A stretch of DNA of 64,000 nt from Loktanella sp. PT4BL (lineage in GTDB: Bacteria > Pseudomonadota > Alphaproteobacteria > Rhodobacterales > Rhodobacteraceae), in the NCBI RefSeq assembly GCF_003201935.1, contig NZ_QJJL01000002.1:186001-250000 (forward strand), read 5' to 3'. Positions 28,367-37,264 of the stretch are shown in pieces; the stretch's first letter is position 1, and every line of letters starts with the position of its first letter. Position numbers and translations under genes: made by a program. The notes below the pieces were generated by a model. The model was not told the origin of the DNA. It saw only the letters and a program-made list of their open reading frames with translations, and did not search any database.

Positions 28367-28388
28367 AACCGGTTGCAACCGGTTGCAA
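28367..28388. promoter_or_regulatory. LacI-type operator in the divergent iol promoter region
   Basis: Overlapping palindromes: AACCGGTTGCAACCGGTT (28367-28384) and TTGCAACCGGTTGCAA (28373-28388). The second contains the same 14-base core as the site at 23734. The position between the two divergent operons (start codons at 28347 and 28471) suits control of both by the local LacI protein. Confidence 0.8.
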
Positions 28389-28470
28389 AATGCGTAACGT
28401 TCTTTCAGGTGGTTGGTCAATAAACAATCGCGACCGACGCAGCATTTATGCGCCGATAGGGGGGACGATC

Positions 28471-30342
28471 ATGGGGCACTCCGCCGAAACAGTCACGCTG
28501 ACAACGGCACAGGCCATAGTCCGCTATCTGGCCAATCAATGGATCGACATCGACGGGGTCGAGACCCGCATTTGCGGCGGTGGCTTCGGCATTTTCGGCC
28601 ATGGCAATGTCACCTGTCTGGGTGAGGCGCTTTACAATGAACAAGACGCGCTGCCGCTCTATCGCGGGCAGAACGAGCAGGGGATGGGCTTTGCCGCTGC
28701 GGCCTATGCCAAGGCCTATTTGCGCCGCCGGTTCATGTTTTGCACCGCATCCGCCGGTCCCGGAACGGCAAACCTGTTAACCGCTGCCGCGCTTGCCCAC
28801 GCGAACCGTTTGCCCATGCTGATGCTCTGTGGCGACACCTTCATCACCCGCCTGCCGGACCCTGTCTTGCAGCAGCTGGAGCATTTCGGCGATCCGACCT
28901 TTGGCGTGAATGATGCTTTCAAGGCCGTGACCCGTTACTGGGACAGGATCACGCATCCCGCACAGGTGATCCAGTCGCTGCCTGCGGCGCTCGCCATCAT
29001 GCTGGACCCTGCGGATTGCGGGCCTGCGTTTCTTGGCCTGCCGCAGGATGTGCAGGGCTGGACCTATGATTATCCGCGCAGTTTCTTTGACAAGCGTGTG
29101 CACCGTATACGCCGCCAGATGCCTGACAGTGCAGAGGTGGCTGATGCGGTTGCCTTGCTGAAATCAGCCAAGCGTCCGATGATCATTGCGGGGGGCGGTG
29201 TCCAGTATTCCGGCGCAGTGGCGGAACTGACCGCTTTTGCCGAGGCCACAGGGATTCCGGTGGTGGAAACCATCGCAGGGCGCGCCAATCTGGTGCATGA
29301 TCATCCGCTCAATATCGGGCCGATCGGGGTGACCGGATCGGACAGCGCCAATACAATCGCTGAAGAGGCGGACGTGATCCTGGCCGTCGGCACGCGCCTG
29401 CAGGATTTCACAACCGGATCATGGACTGCCTTTTCGCATGATGCGAAACTGATCGGCCTCAATGCGGCGCGTCACGACGCGGCCAAGCATCTGTCGGCCA
29501 CGGTTGTCGGTGATGCGACACTCGGGTTGGTTGCGCTGCAACAGGGGCTCTCATCCTACCGCACCACTGAAAGCTGGACGCAGCGCGCGCAGGCAGAGCG
29601 GGCGAAATGGAATGGCTATGTGGCCGAGAATACGCGGGTAGGGAACGGCCCTGCGTCCTACGCGCAGGCCATTGGTGAGGTGAACCGCCTGTGCCATCCG
29701 CGCGACCGGATTGTTGCGGCGGCGGGTGGTTTGCCCGCCGAGGTAACCGCCAACTGGAAAACACTGGACATCGGCACGGTTGATGTGGAATTCGGGTTCT
29801 CCTGCATGGGCTATGAAATCGCGGGCGGTTGGGGCGCGCGGATTGCGCAGTCCCAGAAAGAGCCGGAACGTGATACCATCGTCTTTACCGGTGATGGATC
29901 TTATCTTCTGATGAACTCCGACATCTATTCTTCTGTTCTCACAGAGAAAAAGCTGATCATCATGGTGCTGGACAACGGTGGCTTTGCGGTCATCAACAAG
30001 CTGCAGAACAACACCGGCAATGAAAGCTTCAATAACCTGATCGCGGATACGCCGACAGCGACCGCGCAGGTGGGTGTGGATTTCGAAGCCCATGCACGCG
30101 CAATGGGGGCTGATGCCGAAACCGTCAGTTCGCCCGCAGAACTGGAGGCGGCCTTCGGGCGCGCGCAGGCGGCCAAAAACACCTATGTGATCGTGATGAA
30201 GGTCGACCCATATGAGGGCTGGACGACGCAAGGCCATACATGGTGGGAAGTCGGCACACCGCATGTGACGACCTCTGACAAGGTGCGCAAAGCCCATCTC
30301 GATCAGGAAGCCACCCGTCACAAGCAACGGAACGGTGTGTGA
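28471..30342 (+). CDS. iolD: 3D-(3,5/4)-trihydroxycyclohexane-1,2-dione hydrolase
   Basis: A 623-residue thiamine-diphosphate enzyme that opens the inositol-derived diketone to 5-deoxy-glucuronate. The start at 28471 follows GGGGGGA. The N-terminal PYR domain has the catalytic-Glu region (NEQGMGFAAAAYAKAY), a central domain spans about residues 190-340, and the C-terminal PP domain carries the ThDP motif GDGSYLLMNSDIYSSV...NGGFAVINKLQ. Length matches IolD. It is the first gene of iolDCB-aldolase; its stop overlaps the iolC start (TGATG). Confidence 0.93.
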   Translation: MGHSAETVTLTTAQAIVRYLANQWIDIDGVETRICGGGFGIFGHGNVTCLGEALYNEQDALPLYRGQNEQGMGFAAAAYAKAYLRRRFMFCTASAGPGTANLLTAAALAHANRLPMLMLCGDTFITRLPDPVLQQLEHFGDPTFGVNDAFKAVTRYWDRITHPAQVIQSLPAALAIMLDPADCGPAFLGLPQDVQGWTYDYPRSFFDKRVHRIRRQMPDSAEVADAVALLKSAKRPMIIAGGGVQYSGAVAELTAFAEATGIPVVETIAGRANLVHDHPLNIGPIGVTGSDSANTIAEEADVILAVGTRLQDFTTGSWTAFSHDAKLIGLNAARHDAAKHLSATVVGDATLGLVALQQGLSSYRTTESWTQRAQAERAKWNGYVAENTRVGNGPASYAQAIGEVNRLCHPRDRIVAAAGGLPAEVTANWKTLDIGTVDVEFGFSCMGYEIAGGWGARIAQSQKEPERDTIVFTGDGSYLLMNSDIYSSVLTEKKLIIMVLDNGGFAVINKLQNNTGNESFNNLIADTPTATAQVGVDFEAHARAMGADAETVSSPAELEAAFGRAQAAKNTYVIVMKVDPYEGWTTQGHTWWEVGTPHVTTSDKVRKAHLDQEATRHKQRNGV

Positions 30343-31322
30343 TGGCGGGGCTGATCGAGGGCATAGGCGCCAACAATTTTGTGGTCGTCGGGCGTGCGGG
30401 CATTGATCTGTTCACCGATGCGGGCGTGGCGACCGAAGATGCGGAGACCGTCACTGTGGGGCTGGGCGGGTCATCCGCCAATATCGCCGCTGGCATTTGC
30501 AAACTGGGCGGGCAGGCCGCACTTGTCACCCGTGTGTCCGACGACAGCATCGGCAGTTACTGTATCGGGCAATTGAAACGCTATGGCGTTGGCACCGAAT
30601 ATGTGACGCCGGTGGGGGGCGAATACCGCAATTCACTGGCCTTCTACGAAAGCCGCGTCGCGGGTCATCGCAATGTCATCTACCGCAACGGTGCCGCCGA
30701 TTTCCAGATGGATTCAGATGATGTCGCCGCCGTGGATTATACCAAATTCGGCGCGCTGATCACGGCCGGCACAGTGTTTGCCGCCGAACCCTCACGCAGT
30801 GCGACCTTTGATGCCTTCGCGCGCGCCAAGGCAGCGGGCCTGCCGATCATCTTCGATGTGGACTACCGCCCCTATTCGTGGCCGTCACCGCAGGTCGCTG
30901 AAGAGGTTCTCAGCCGTGCTGCGGCCCAATCGGATATGATTGTCGGCAATGATGAGGAATTCGGCTTTATGGCGGGCGGGATTGACCAGGGTCTTGCCAA
31001 AGCGCGCGCGCTCGCCGCCAGCAGCGCCACGATTGTGGTCTACAAGATGGGCGAAAAGGGCGCGATCACCTTTGCCGCAGGCGAAGAGATCCGCACCGGT
31101 ATCTGGCCTGTTGAGGCGCTCAAACCCACAGGGGCAGGGGACAGCTTTATGGCCGGTCTGGTCACAGGTCTGGCCGAGGGGCAGGACCTGCGCCGCGCGA
31201 TCCTGCGCGGATCGGCCTGCGCCTCTGTCACCGTGTCCCGCCCGGGCTGTGCGCCTGCGATGCCGGACACTGCGACATTAACCAAATTCATGGCCGAACA
31301 CCCCGGTCCGACTGCCGCATAA
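30342..31322 (+). CDS. iolC: 5-dehydro-2-deoxygluconokinase
   Basis: A 326-residue PfkB-family kinase phosphorylating 5-dehydro-2-deoxygluconate, the next step after IolB. PfkB signatures: GRAGIDLFTD near the start, GGSSANIAAGICKLGG (signature 1), and PTGAGDSFMAGLVTGL with the catalytic Asp near residue 268. It overlaps the iolD stop by one base, and an 11-base gap leads to iolB, consistent with a tightly coupled operon. Confidence 0.92.
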   Translation: MAGLIEGIGANNFVVVGRAGIDLFTDAGVATEDAETVTVGLGGSSANIAAGICKLGGQAALVTRVSDDSIGSYCIGQLKRYGVGTEYVTPVGGEYRNSLAFYESRVAGHRNVIYRNGAADFQMDSDDVAAVDYTKFGALITAGTVFAAEPSRSATFDAFARAKAAGLPIIFDVDYRPYSWPSPQVAEEVLSRAAAQSDMIVGNDEEFGFMAGGIDQGLAKARALAASSATIVVYKMGEKGAITFAAGEEIRTGIWPVEALKPTGAGDSFMAGLVTGLAEGQDLRRAILRGSACASVTVSRPGCAPAMPDTATLTKFMAEHPGPTAA

Positions 31323-31333
31323 AGGACAAGCCG

Positions 31334-32176
31334 ATGCATATCCCGCCATATGACAACCAGAACAAACCGATCGTTGATGTGGATGACCCGACCGTTCCGC
31401 TGAACTATTTCAACATCGTCAAACTGACCAAGGGGCAGGCGTTCGAATATGCCGTGCCCGGGTATGAGACCTGCATCGTGCCCGCGACCGGAACTGTGGA
31501 TATTGATATCGAAGGGTTCAAGGCTGACGGCATCGGCAATCGGGGCGAGGATGTCTGGGATGGCGAGCCTGAGGGCGTTTATGTGCCCACCGCCGCCAAG
31601 GCGCAAATGGTCTGCACCTCGGACGCGGCCGAGGTTTTCGTGTGCGGCGCACGCTATGACAAGGTACTGGATGCTTTTGCCGTGCGTGCGGATGATCTTG
31701 ATCTGGTGCAATACGGATCGGACGACACCAAAACGCACCGTAAAATCAAACACATCCTTGGCACGAAGTACCATGACATGGTCGGGCGTTTGCTGGTGTC
31801 CGAGCTTTTCACCGTGGGCGAGGGCGGCTGGTCGGGCTTTCCATCCCACAAGCATGACACCGACCGCCTGCCGCTTGAGACACGGCACGACGAGACCTAC
31901 AACTTCCGTTTCAAGCCCAACCACGGCTCTGGCGTGCAGATGCTCCAGCGCGAGGACGGCAAGGCGGGCGATGCCTATCATATCGTGGATGGATCGACGA
32001 TCTGTCTCGACAGCGGCTATCACCCATGTGCAGTTCTGCCAGGCTATCAGATGTATTACTTCACCATTCTGGGCGGGCTGTCACAGCGCAGCCTGATCCA
32101 GTATTTCCAACCCTCCCATGCCGATCAGATCGAGACGATCCCGGGGATCAAAGACATGATTGCCAAGTTCAAGTGA
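31334..32176 (+). CDS. iolB: 5-deoxy-glucuronate isomerase
   Basis: A 280-residue bicupin enzyme isomerising 5-deoxy-D-glucuronate to 5-dehydro-2-deoxygluconate. Family segments: GYETCIVPATGTVDI in the first cupin and WSGFPSHKHDTDRLPLETRHDETYNFRF in the second, with the metal-binding His/Glu set. The order iolD-iolC-iolB is typical. Its stop overlaps the GTG start of the aldolase gene (GTGA at 32173-32176). Confidence 0.93.
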   Translation: MHIPPYDNQNKPIVDVDDPTVPLNYFNIVKLTKGQAFEYAVPGYETCIVPATGTVDIDIEGFKADGIGNRGEDVWDGEPEGVYVPTAAKAQMVCTSDAAEVFVCGARYDKVLDAFAVRADDLDLVQYGSDDTKTHRKIKHILGTKYHDMVGRLLVSELFTVGEGGWSGFPSHKHDTDRLPLETRHDETYNFRFKPNHGSGVQMLQREDGKAGDAYHIVDGSTICLDSGYHPCAVLPGYQMYYFTILGGLSQRSLIQYFQPSHADQIETIPGIKDMIAKFK

Positions 32177-33000
32177 CCCTTGCGACGCTCAAAGATGTGC
32201 TCCAGCCTGCGTTGCGGGGCGGCTATGCCGTCGGCGGTCTGGTGTGTCTGGGTTGGGAGGATATGTGCGCCTTTGTGGCCGCAGCAGAGGCCGAGAATTG
32301 CGCGGTAATCCTGCAGGCAGGGCCGGGGTGTCGGGCGCATACGCCTTTGCCTGTTCTGGGCAAGATGTTCCGTCATTTGGCGGAAAATGCCAGCGTGCCG
32401 GTCGTAGCGCATCTGGATCATGGTTACACCTATGATGAGTGTTCCGACGCATTGGATGCCGGGTTTACGTCGCTGATGTTCGACGGATCGCGAAAACCGT
32501 TGAAAGACAACATCAAGGAGACCCGCCAAATCGTTGATCTTGCACATAACTCTGGAATTTCATGCGAGGGCGAGATCGGCTTTGTCGGTTATGCGGGCGG
32601 AGAGCGTTCAGCGGGAACAGACCCCAGCGAGGCAGCGATTTTTGCAGCCGAGACCGGCATCGACGCGATGGCGATTTCGGTCGGGAATGTGCATCTCCAG
32701 CAGGAAACAGACGCGGGCCTTGATGAAGCGCGGATAGCAGCCATTCAAGAGGCCACACAGGTGCCTTTGGTGATCCATGGCGGATCCGGCGTGCCGATTG
32801 ACCAGCGCAGGCATTTGGCGCGGACCACCAATATCTGCAAATTCAACATTGGGACAGAATTGCGCATGGCCTTCGGTGCCGCGCTGCGTGAAGCGGTGAA
32901 CAAGGACCCTGATCGCTTTGACCGGATTGCGATCCTGAAGGAAACCCATGATCCCGTGATGGCGGCTGCACGCACGGTCTTGCGGAACCTCAAGGGATAG
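32173..33000 (+). CDS. Class II fructose-bisphosphate-type aldolase (IolJ-like)
   Basis: A 275-residue class II aldolase probably splitting 6-phospho-5-dehydro-2-deoxygluconate. I start it at GTG 32173, which overlaps the iolB stop; the longer upstream frame overlaps iolB out of phase and is not protein-like. Zinc-ligand segments are VVAHLDHGYTYDECSDALDAGF, SCEGEIG and VIHGGSGVP. NICKFNIGTELR is the phosphate-binding end. The role in inositol breakdown is inferred from operon position. Confidence 0.85.
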   Translation: MTLATLKDVLQPALRGGYAVGGLVCLGWEDMCAFVAAAEAENCAVILQAGPGCRAHTPLPVLGKMFRHLAENASVPVVAHLDHGYTYDECSDALDAGFTSLMFDGSRKPLKDNIKETRQIVDLAHNSGISCEGEIGFVGYAGGERSAGTDPSEAAIFAAETGIDAMAISVGNVHLQQETDAGLDEARIAAIQEATQVPLVIHGGSGVPIDQRRHLARTTNICKFNIGTELRMAFGAALREAVNKDPDRFDRIAILKETHDPVMAAARTVLRNLKG

Positions 33001-33100
33001 GGCGTTGATATTGCAGGATTTCAGCTTTATCCATTAATCGCATAATCAGTATTATGTAATATAAGGACCTACGGATTGGTGAGATCGCCGCAATCCCGCG

Positions 33101-33955
33101 CTAACTGCTATTCTTGGATTTCCGCACGAAAAGATGCCCCGTCAGCGTTGGGTCCAGACCGTGCTTCTTGCACAGCTCGTCAGCAAAAGACCCCTCAGGT
33201 GGGATGCCTTGGTTGAATGCAAAGATATTCCGAAACCGGCGACCGTAGAAATGCACCGATAGCGTCTGTTCGGTGATCCGGCTGTAGACATCCTTTCGCA
33301 AACGCCTGCGATGAAACGAACGCGTGGACGCAAATGGCACGGGATAAAGCACGTCACCCTCAAAAGCATGTGCGACTTCACCGGTGGCGTTCGCAAAATG
33401 ATGCAAAGCATCCGGTCCGCAAACACCCCAACGCATCTCTGACATATGCACGCCCTCGCCCGCGTCTTTCAGGCCTTGGAGCCTGTTTTGTTCGCGTGGC
33501 CCAAGCCATGGCGGCACAGGATATTCATCCTTTGTCAGTGCGAGCATGGCCTCTAGTATCTGCGACCCCTTTGGCAATCCGAGGACGCCCGAATAGAGCT
33601 TGCGCTGCGTATCGCTCCCCCAGCCGTAAAAGAAGCCGTGGTCGGGCCGGACGAAGGGCTTCCAGCAATACGCATCTGTGTCGATCCACAAAAAGTCGGT
33701 TCGCTCAAGCATGCGGAGCCGGAAGACGTCGGAATGAAACGCCGGACTTCCGGTATGGACGTGATAGATGATCTTATCCGAGGGCATGATTTCGTTGGCA
33801 TCGCGGACTTCGACACCATCAGGGACAGATTTCACCTCGTCATAGACGTAAAGAATTGTGCGATGACCTTTCTCCAAAAAAGAAAGAAGGCACATCTGCT
33901 CCATCCAGGTAAGTTCGGGACCAACCCAAAGACTGGCAACGTCATAAAGCTTCAT
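33101..33955 (-). CDS. DXD-type glycosyltransferase-like protein (paralogue of 41389)
   Basis: A 284-residue protein with a DXD-type motif (WIDTDAYC, Asp92 and Asp94), a preceding SPAFHSDVFRLRML segment, and an overall pattern like GT32/capsular-polysaccharide-type sugar transferases. It is clearly paralogous to the protein at 41389 (shared ASLWxG, SPAxHxDVFRL, DxDAY, KPF). CGGAG lies just before the ATG. It opens a glycan-type island. Donor and acceptor are unknown. Confidence 0.72.
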   Translation of the reverse strand: MKLYDVASLWVGPELTWMEQMCLLSFLEKGHRTILYVYDEVKSVPDGVEVRDANEIMPSDKIIYHVHTGSPAFHSDVFRLRMLERTDFLWIDTDAYCWKPFVRPDHGFFYGWGSDTQRKLYSGVLGLPKGSQILEAMLALTKDEYPVPPWLGPREQNRLQGLKDAGEGVHMSEMRWGVCGPDALHHFANATGEVAHAFEGDVLYPVPFASTRSFHRRRLRKDVYSRITEQTLSVHFYGRRFRNIFAFNQGIPPEGSFADELCKKHGLDPTLTGHLFVRKSKNSS

Positions 33956-34036
33956 CTAAGGCTCCGTTCTCGGCTCTGCGCGCCGGAGTGTGGGTGTCGT
34001 GGCGCCACCTTGCAAGTACTGCTGCATATCCAGAAA

Positions 34037-35026
34037 TCAGCCTTTCTTTTCGGCAAGTGCATGCAGTTTTCTGACAGCATAATCATACGCGTCTTGTTCA
34101 CCGGGATCGCCACGCTGAAAAGCTAGGTTAGCGTTTGTACCCGGTCCAAAAAGTCGGTCGCGATCGGGAAAGAATGCCGTGCGCAATGCGGTGTTTCGGG
34201 CTTCGAGCATGTCATTGATCAATGCACGCTCGTCCGGATTAAGCACGTCATCGCGCCCAAAAACGCGCGGATCACCACTTATCTGGAGCAACCGCCCGAG
34301 TTGCCGACGCGCCTTTTTGTCAAAACCGGGATTGCCGCGCTCAAAACGGCCCAGGGCCTCGCTTGCGACACGGGAGAGTGATTTGTTCGCGGCCCCCTCT
34401 GGCAAGACCACGTCATCGACCGGAACACCCATTAATCCCACGAAGTCCGAGATCACATCATTGCCCGTCATTTCGTCGCGCAGATACAAACGCGGGACAA
34501 TCTCGGCCCCCGGCACCTGTGCGCGGATACGGTCAAAAATGACGGAAAAATCCATGTACTCCGGATCGTTCCGGATTTGGGTCAGACGGTTGGCGACAAA
34601 AGCGTCTACGCCGCCTGTTCTCATACCGTTCTTTGCACGCTGTTTGTAGTCAGCCTCGATAAATTCATCGAAACGCCTGATGTAGACGACAAATTTGACA
34701 GGTGTCGGGATCGTCGTGAGGTATCTCTCATAAAGAGGCGAGAGATCGCGCCCGAAAAACATCTCGCTCGAGAGGATGCAGTGCTGCTCCGCATGTGTCT
34801 GGTATTCCTCGACAAAAGCCTCGGCCGCTGGTGCATCGGCCCAGCCACGTGACATTGCTATCGCCATCGTGTTCTGGCAGATCAGGCGCGCACGGCCTGT
34901 CCCCCGGTCACGGCCGGTCACCATATACAGGATATTATGCTTTGCCAGAAAAGTAGCATTGCTATGGAGATAGCCTTGCAAGGCGGTTGAGCCTGTCTTG
35001 GGCATCCCGATATGGATCCAAAGCAT
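34037..35026 (-). CDS. Sulfotransferase-family protein
   Basis: A 329-residue protein starting MLWIHIGMPKTGSTALQGYL, where PKTGST is the 5'-phosphosulfate loop for PAPS. A possible 3'-phosphate region follows in VKFVVYIRRFDEFIEADYKQ. The ATG at 35026 follows AAGGACAGG; an upstream frame extension lacks a better start. Within a glycosyltransferase island the natural reading is sulfation of a surface glycan, but the acceptor is not known. Confidence 0.75.
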   Translation of the reverse strand: MLWIHIGMPKTGSTALQGYLHSNATFLAKHNILYMVTGRDRGTGRARLICQNTMAIAMSRGWADAPAAEAFVEEYQTHAEQHCILSSEMFFGRDLSPLYERYLTTIPTPVKFVVYIRRFDEFIEADYKQRAKNGMRTGGVDAFVANRLTQIRNDPEYMDFSVIFDRIRAQVPGAEIVPRLYLRDEMTGNDVISDFVGLMGVPVDDVVLPEGAANKSLSRVASEALGRFERGNPGFDKKARRQLGRLLQISGDPRVFGRDDVLNPDERALINDMLEARNTALRTAFFPDRDRLFGPGTNANLAFQRGDPGEQDAYDYAVRKLHALAEKKG

Positions 35027-35160
35027 GACCTGTCCTTCAATCGATCGGTTTACTGTTAGCAGATCCTGCAATGTGTCGTGCGGACCCCACTATCAATATT
35101 TTTCAATGAACACTAGGCCTTGGCCCGACATTGGTTCGATGCACAGATCTTCCAGACGGT

Positions 35161-37164
35161 TCACTGCGATTTCCGCAGAATACGTGCACGCCGGTTCTGG
35201 TACCGCTTTTGATTGGGCGCAATCCGTGCCGCGCGATCAAGCGCTGCGATTGCAGCGGTCTCATGGCTGTTCTTGCGATGGAATTCGGCGACATAAGCGT
35301 GAAGCTCCGCGGTCGTCTCATCCATAGCTGTGGCCCGATCAAATGCCAGGCCCGCACTGGCGCTATCCCCTGCCCCTTCGTGGATGACGCCGGTCAGAAA
35401 ATGCCAGAATGCATGGTCCGGGCCCGATGCCAAGGACTTCTCCATCTGGGCCAGCGCGCCGTCATAATCCGCTTTGAGTAACAGGATTTCCGCCTGCCGC
35501 TTGCGCACAAGCTGATCCTCGGGCGCGTGTTCCAGCGCCTGTGTGTTCCGTTCCAGCGCGCGGTCCAATTTGCCCATCCGCGCATCCAGCAAGGCACAGA
35601 AACTGAAGGGCCCCGCCCCCGGCACAGCGTGATCGCCTTCCATAAGCTTTGCGCGCATTGCCTTGAGCGCGTGTTTGGCCTTCAGCAATTTTTGCGTTTT
35701 GCCATCAATCGCAAACCACGGCCATTCGACCGCGATCGATGAGAGGTCCAGCGCACGCGCACGAATGATCTTGTTTTGCTGCAAGACAATGTTGTGAAGC
35801 TGATAGCCAAGCTGGAGCGCCATCACAGTTTCACGGTCAAAGGGCAGCGCCTCACCGGGGCGCAAGCGTTGCCTGCGGATCATGAACGTGCCAATGACCG
35901 TAACATCCGGCAGGGACGGTTTCTGCCAAAAACCCTTCAGGAAGGAATTGCGCGCCTGTACGGCCTTGCCGAGCGCGCCAAGAATATGCGCGCGGATGGC
36001 AAGGGCAGAGACATAATTTTCCTGCCATTGATTGGGGTCTTCAATGGCGGTCTGCACATGGGCGAGTGCCTCGTCCCACTTGTTGAGGTAAATGCAATTG
36101 GCCGCCTGTAGCAGGGGCAGAAATGCATTGTCAGCACCCGCCGTCAGGATCTTGTCCGCAAATTCCCATGCGTCTTCTTCCCGTCCCGCCATCTGCAACC
36201 TGCGGGCCACTTTTACATAGATATGAGCCGCCTCGCTGGGCGTAATGAAAGCGGAAACGCCTTTGTGGAAACGGTCTATCGTGCTGTCATAGGCGACATC
36301 CCTTTCCGCAATATCCATCACTTCGTGAAAGCATTTACGCTCTTGGCCACTCAAACGGGCCGCTGCGCGGCTGAAGGCACTGACGGGTGGCGCGATAATC
36401 TGCGATGCAAGCGACATGGCATAGAGTTCGAGAAAATCGCGCTGCACCGGTCTGCAATGTGACAGGTCCACCAGATCGGCCATGCTGCGCAGTTGCGGAT
36501 GCGCGGCCTTCAGCCCTGCAATGCTCTCGGCCTGATCGGAAAACACCAACGCGGCAGCACCGGGATTCTTTTTGATATAAGCTGAATAAAGCTCGTCAGG
36601 CTCAATCTTGGAGGGCCATTCCTTGTGCTTCCAAGGGGCTTCGTTCAGGATGTCACCGCGCCTGATGTGAAAGGCAAACACCGGCCCTGGCAAGGCGGCC
36701 ATGGCCCTTTCGATCTCGGCCATATGGGCTTTGACGGTGTCGTTGAACCCGATACGCGCAATAAAGGCGCGAAAGCGGTCCTGATGGTCTTCACCCTGCT
36801 CGAAGGGCAGTCTCTCGATCTCGAACCCTTCATCCAGCAAGACATGGCCGCCGCCCGCAAGATGGGCGTTCAATCTGCCCGGATCGGGATCGCGCCGGAA
36901 GCTCTCAATCGGCTTCGTGATTGCGGACAGTTCTTCAAAATCATCATTCGCGATAAAATGCCGGTCGATAAACGCGGGATCGAACAGATCAAGCGGCGTG
37001 TCCAGCTTGGGTGCGGCGGCACCGCGCGGAAACCAGTTAATGCGAAAATCCGTTTTATAGTCTTCCGCAAGGCGCATACTGTTGAGCATCATCAAAAGGC
37101 GCGCGCCCAATTGATCCCGCCTCAGGCCAATAAAGAAACCCCGACTTTGGCCTGTCCGCGGCAT
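35161..37164 (-). CDS. NodZ-like fucosyltransferase domain fused to TPR repeats
   Basis: A 667-residue protein. Residues about 8-300 resemble the GDP-fucose-type transferase fold: an early GARLLMMLNSMRLA segment and the hallmark HIRRGD at 166-171 (also found in NodZ/FUT8, GT11 and POFUT families). Residues about 310-667 are helical repeats of TPR type (for example AAHIYVKVARRLQMAGREED and the C-terminal series around GALAQMEKSLASGPDHAFW). No membrane segment or signal peptide is obvious. A protein- or glycan-directed transferase with a TPR substrate platform is inference. Confidence 0.65.
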   Translation of the reverse strand: MPRTGQSRGFFIGLRRDQLGARLLMMLNSMRLAEDYKTDFRINWFPRGAAAPKLDTPLDLFDPAFIDRHFIANDDFEELSAITKPIESFRRDPDPGRLNAHLAGGGHVLLDEGFEIERLPFEQGEDHQDRFRAFIARIGFNDTVKAHMAEIERAMAALPGPVFAFHIRRGDILNEAPWKHKEWPSKIEPDELYSAYIKKNPGAAALVFSDQAESIAGLKAAHPQLRSMADLVDLSHCRPVQRDFLELYAMSLASQIIAPPVSAFSRAAARLSGQERKCFHEVMDIAERDVAYDSTIDRFHKGVSAFITPSEAAHIYVKVARRLQMAGREEDAWEFADKILTAGADNAFLPLLQAANCIYLNKWDEALAHVQTAIEDPNQWQENYVSALAIRAHILGALGKAVQARNSFLKGFWQKPSLPDVTVIGTFMIRRQRLRPGEALPFDRETVMALQLGYQLHNIVLQQNKIIRARALDLSSIAVEWPWFAIDGKTQKLLKAKHALKAMRAKLMEGDHAVPGAGPFSFCALLDARMGKLDRALERNTQALEHAPEDQLVRKRQAEILLLKADYDGALAQMEKSLASGPDHAFWHFLTGVIHEGAGDSASAGLAFDRATAMDETTAELHAYVAEFHRKNSHETAAIAALDRAARIAPNQKRYQNRRARILRKSQ

Positions 37165-37264
37165 CGTAAATCAACCTTTTCTAACCACCGCAAAGCCTAT
37201 ACATTCACGCCGATATTCACAAGCACTCCCACCGCCGGGCAGTGGAAGAAGGAGGCGCAATATC

